From the NCBI GenBank assembly GCA_002352375.1, contig DEIH01000185.1:1820-26179 (forward strand): a stretch of 24,360 nt of DNA. Direction: 5' to 3'. Of this stretch, positions 22,275-24,360 are shown one piece after another. The notes under the pieces are model-generated. The model saw nothing but the letters and a program-made list of their open reading frames with translations. It was not told the DNA's origin and made no database searches. Each line of letters starts with the position of its first letter. Within the stretch, counting starts at the first letter, position 1. The stretch is from Spirochaeta sp. UBA2779. Lineage in GTDB: Bacteria; Spirochaetota; Spirochaetia; DSM-2461. The position numbers and the translations under genes are program-made.

Positions 22275-22898
22275 ATGAAACTGAAGTACAATGCCCCGGC
22301 AACCTTAACCTTTGCCCTGGCTGCCACGATCGTTCTATTAATCGATCAGTACATTATGCCCGGAATGATTGAAGCCCTCTTTACCGCAGAAGGATCTTTA
22401 ACCTTCCAGTTTAACGATATACCGGCCTACGTCAGAATGTTTACCCATATATTCGGACATTCAGGGTGGGATCATCTTCTTTCCAATCTCACGCTGATAC
22501 TGCTTCTCGGGCCGATACTTGAAGAAAAATACACCACTAAATCCGTTGCCTGGATGATAGTATTCACCGCCCTGGTGAACGGAATGGTAAACGCATTCTT
22601 CTTTGAATCCGCCCTGATGGGATCCAGCGGGATTGCCTTCATGATGATACTCATGGTGAGCTTTGCCAACATCAAAGCCGGCGAGTTTCCTCTTACCGCA
22701 CTGCTGGTGGTCGGGCTTTATCTGGTAAAGGAAATCCTGGCAATTTTCCGCTACGACGACATCTCTCAGGTATCCCACATTATCGGTGCCGCCTGCGGTG
22801 CAGTCTTCGGATTCATCCGTACCGTCGGAGCCAGAAAAAAAACTCCCGGGATAGCACCGGCAGCCGGAGCCGCCGGAGGACAAACCATAGCCAACTGA
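22275..22898 (+). CDS. Rhomboid-family intramembrane serine protease
   Basis: A 207-residue polytopic membrane protein with about six hydrophobic helices. The rhomboid hallmarks are FTHIFGHSGWDHLLSN (His67 and Asn71, the H-x-x-x-N pair of helix 2), the GSSG motif with catalytic Ser118, and the catalytic His168 in VSHIIGAACGAVFG. It would cleave membrane-anchored substrates within the bilayer; the substrate is unknown. The C-terminal 20 residues are Ala/Gly-rich. It lies 36 bases after xth. No Shine-Dalgarno precedes the ATG; GATAAA (22263-22268) ends 6 bases upstream and might be another leaderless-type -10, but it is a weak match. Confidence 0.88.
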   Translation: MKLKYNAPATLTFALAATIVLLIDQYIMPGMIEALFTAEGSLTFQFNDIPAYVRMFTHIFGHSGWDHLLSNLTLILLLGPILEEKYTTKSVAWMIVFTALVNGMVNAFFFESALMGSSGIAFMMILMVSFANIKAGEFPLTALLVVGLYLVKEILAIFRYDDISQVSHIIGAACGAVFGFIRTVGARKKTPGIAPAAGAAGGQTIAN

Positions 22899-22905
22899 TC
22901 CTTCT

Positions 22906-22934
22906 CAAACACCCTTTGCCGTTTGGGCTGTTTG
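22906..22934. repeat. Inverted repeat spanning the prfA -35 region
   Basis: CAAACACCC (22906-22914) can pair with GGG-c-TGTTTG (22925-22934) with one bulged base. The loop holds the -35 of the prfA promoter. No uridine tract follows, so a terminator is unlikely; an operator or chance are alternatives. Confidence 0.3.
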
Positions 22935-22944
22935 GTGGTATCTT
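22916..22944 (+). promoter_or_regulatory. Promoter of prfA, leaderless geometry
   Basis: TTGCCG (22916-22921), exactly 17 bases and TATCTT (22939-22944). The -10 ends 7 bases before the ATG at 22952, and the bases between are GACCCCC, with no Shine-Dalgarno. It suggests prfA-prmC can be transcribed apart from xth and the rhomboid gene. Confidence 0.55.
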
Positions 22945-22951
22945 GACCCCC

Positions 22952-24031
22952 ATGACCGACACAACCCTACTCGAAAAACGTCTTGAATCAATAAAAAAAC
23001 GATATACAGAGCTGCAGACCATCATAGCTGATCCCGATTTACCTAAAAACCAGAAACGATATAAAGAAACCATGCAGGAATACGGTCATGTTAATGAAAC
23101 TATCACTCTGTATTCCGAGTTTGTATCCAAACGGAAAGAACTGGAAGAAGCCAGGGAAATGGCTGAAGCCGAAGACGATCCCGAATTGAAGGAAATGGCC
23201 GCCGAGGAAATCTCTCCTCTGGAGGGAATTGTTGAAAAACTTGTTCAAAAAATAAAAGTTCTGCTGGTACCCCGGGATCCTCTAGATGGAAAAGACATCA
23301 TTGTAGAAATCCGTGCAGGAACCGGCGGAGATGAGGCCAGTCTCTTTGCCGCCGATCTTTACAGAATGTACGGACGATATGCAGAAACCCGGAAGTGGAA
23401 GGTGGAAATGATGGAGGCCAGCGAAACAGAGGCTGGCGGCTTCAAGGAAATTATTTTCTCGGTAAGCGGTAAAAGTGTTTACGGCAACCTCCGTTATGAA
23501 TCCGGTGTTCACCGGGTACAGAGAGTACCGGCCACAGAATCTCAGGGCCGTATCCACACCTCGGCAGTTACCGTCGCAGTGCTGCCCGAAGCTGAGGATA
23601 CAGATATCAAGATTAAAGATGCCGATGTAAAAGTAGATGTATACCGTTCCAGCGGTCCAGGGGGTCAGAGTGTGAATACCACAGACTCCGCCGTCCGCTT
23701 AACCCATTTACCCACGGGACTTGTGGTTATCTGCCAGGATGAAAAAAGCCAGATAAAAAACAAAGCCAAAGCCTACAGGGTTCTACGCTCCAGACTCTAC
23801 GAACTGGAAGAATCAAAGAAACAGGCCGAACGTGCTGCCCAGCGAAAAAGCCAGGTGGGAAGCGGAGACCGCTCAGAACGTATCAGAACCTACAATTTCC
23901 CCCAGAGCAGGTTAACCGATCACAGAATCAACCTTACCCTTTACAAGCTGGAACAGATAATGCAGGGAGAAATCGACGAAGTTATTGATGCGCTGAAAGT
24001 AAGTGCTCTGGAAGATGCCCTTAAGGGTTAG
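22952..24031 (+). CDS. prfA: Peptide chain release factor 1
   Basis: A 359-residue class I release factor that reads UAA and UAG and triggers peptide release. The codon-recognition tripeptide Pro-Ala-Thr is at 193-195 (the RF1 form; RF2 has Ser-Pro-Phe) within VHRVQRVPATESQGRIHTS. The catalytic GGQ is at 237-239 in SSGPGGQSVNTTDSAVR. RTGGDEASLFA and the C-terminal RIRTYNFPQSRLTDHRI are also present. The length matches RF1. I start at the ATG at 22952; the frame runs back 12 codons to a TTG at 22916, but that stretch is promoter sequence and unlike the family. It is followed after 11 bases by prmC, whose product methylates the GGQ glutamine (Gln239), a common pairing. Confidence 0.96.
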   Translation: MTDTTLLEKRLESIKKRYTELQTIIADPDLPKNQKRYKETMQEYGHVNETITLYSEFVSKRKELEEAREMAEAEDDPELKEMAAEEISPLEGIVEKLVQKIKVLLVPRDPLDGKDIIVEIRAGTGGDEASLFAADLYRMYGRYAETRKWKVEMMEASETEAGGFKEIIFSVSGKSVYGNLRYESGVHRVQRVPATESQGRIHTSAVTVAVLPEAEDTDIKIKDADVKVDVYRSSGPGGQSVNTTDSAVRLTHLPTGLVVICQDEKSQIKNKAKAYRVLRSRLYELEESKKQAERAAQRKSQVGSGDRSERIRTYNFPQSRLTDHRINLTLYKLEQIMQGEIDEVIDALKVSALEDALKG

Positions 24032-24042
24032 GTTTTCCCCTT

Positions 24043-24360
24043 TTGACCATACGTGAAGCCCTTAATGAAGGCCGCTCCGCCCTAACCCTTAGCGGATGTG
24101 ATACCCAAACCCCTCAGCTGGATACCTCACTGCTTTTAGCCCATGCCTGCGGTATCAGCCGGGAGAGGCTTTACATGGAACTTCCTGAAGAGCTCGATGA
24201 AAAGAGACTTGGACTCTTCAAGGCCAGTATGAAGCGCCGGATTTCCGGTGAGCCGGTAGCATGGATAACAGGAACTAAAGAATTCTGGGGACTTGATTTC
24301 TCTGTTGGTCCCGGTGTTCTCTGCCCCCGGCCGGATTCAGAGATACTCATTGAATCGGCC
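24043..24360 (+). CDS. prmC: Release factor glutamine methyltransferase, N-terminal part (runs off the window)
   Basis: The first 106 codons of PrmC (HemK), the SAM-dependent enzyme that N5-methylates the GGQ glutamine of RF1 and RF2. The N-terminal helical substrate-binding domain is visible, with TIREALNEGRSAL, DTSLLLAHACGISRERLYMELPEEL and RRISGEPVAWITGTKEFWGLDFSVGPGVLCPRPDSEILIE; the last is the linker before the methyltransferase domain, where many relatives have PRPDTE. The SAM-binding motif and the catalytic NPPY lie beyond the window. The start appears to be the TTG at 24043, since there is no in-frame ATG or GTG nearby; only AAGGG at 24023-24027, rather far upstream, could serve as a ribosome binding site. 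Placement directly after prfA strongly supports the name. Confidence 0.88.
   Translation, partial: MTIREALNEGRSALTLSGCDTQTPQLDTSLLLAHACGISRERLYMELPEELDEKRLGLFKASMKRRISGEPVAWITGTKEFWGLDFSVGPGVLCPRPDSEILIESA

Overview
The window reads as a stretch of chromosome from a free-living spirochaete (Spirochaetales, Spirochaeta/Treponema-like). This is inferred from the gene mix: tandem Maf/DUF115 proteins, a very acidic protein with conserved ends, GpgS, a LysM lytic transglycosylase between lipoproteins, and a C-terminally extended FtsB-like protein. No 16S rRNA or other decisive marker is present. There is no phage, insertion sequence, CRISPR array, tRNA or rRNA. Coding density is very high and no gene-free stretch exceeds 200 bases.

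Layout. (1) 88-2285: cysK and metY, a sulfide-assimilation pair overlapping by one base. (2) 2325-4473: an M20-type hydrolase fold that appears to have lost catalytic residues, overlapped by gpgS (glucosyl-3-phosphoglycerate synthase). (3) Minus strand 5445-4431: an FtsB/DivIC-like cell-division protein and tsaC (tRNA t6A synthesis); the tsaC end overlaps the gpgS end. (4) 5609-11820: a tight four-gene operon with an acidic low-complexity protein, a GAF-like/degenerate GGDEF-like protein and two Maf-family (flagellin-glycosylation type) proteins. (5) Minus strand 12649-11801: a MEMO1-family protein. (6) 12683-18606: an envelope cluster with a membrane protein carrying a degenerate GGDEF-like domain, a helical-repeat lipoprotein, a lytic transglycosylase with two LysM domains, an exported LPP20-like protein and an SH3-domain lipoprotein. 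(7) 18613-20556: an ABC-F ribosome-associated ATPase. (8) 21455-20568, minus: fructosamine-3-kinase family protein, divergent from (9) 21480-24360: exodeoxyribonuclease III, rhomboid protease, prfA (RF1) and the start of prmC, which methylates the RF1 GGQ glutamine.

The most distinctive signal is in the promoters. Several genes lack a Shine-Dalgarno sequence and instead carry a -10 hexamer ending exactly 7 bases (sometimes 9) before the ATG, which implies leaderless mRNAs. In two divergent intergenic regions one symmetric or overlapping -10 element appears to serve both strands; at 21463-21472 it is the perfect palindrome AGTATATACT with an ATG exactly 7 bases away on each side. A second feature is a 193-base intergenic region (17106-17298) with its own good promoter and a set of nested inverted repeats, a candidate structured RNA or REP-like element. 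Nothing in the window is clearly a complete, undescribed defence or mobile system. The best candidates for undescribed biology are the 5609-11820 operon and the leaderless/symmetric promoter architecture.
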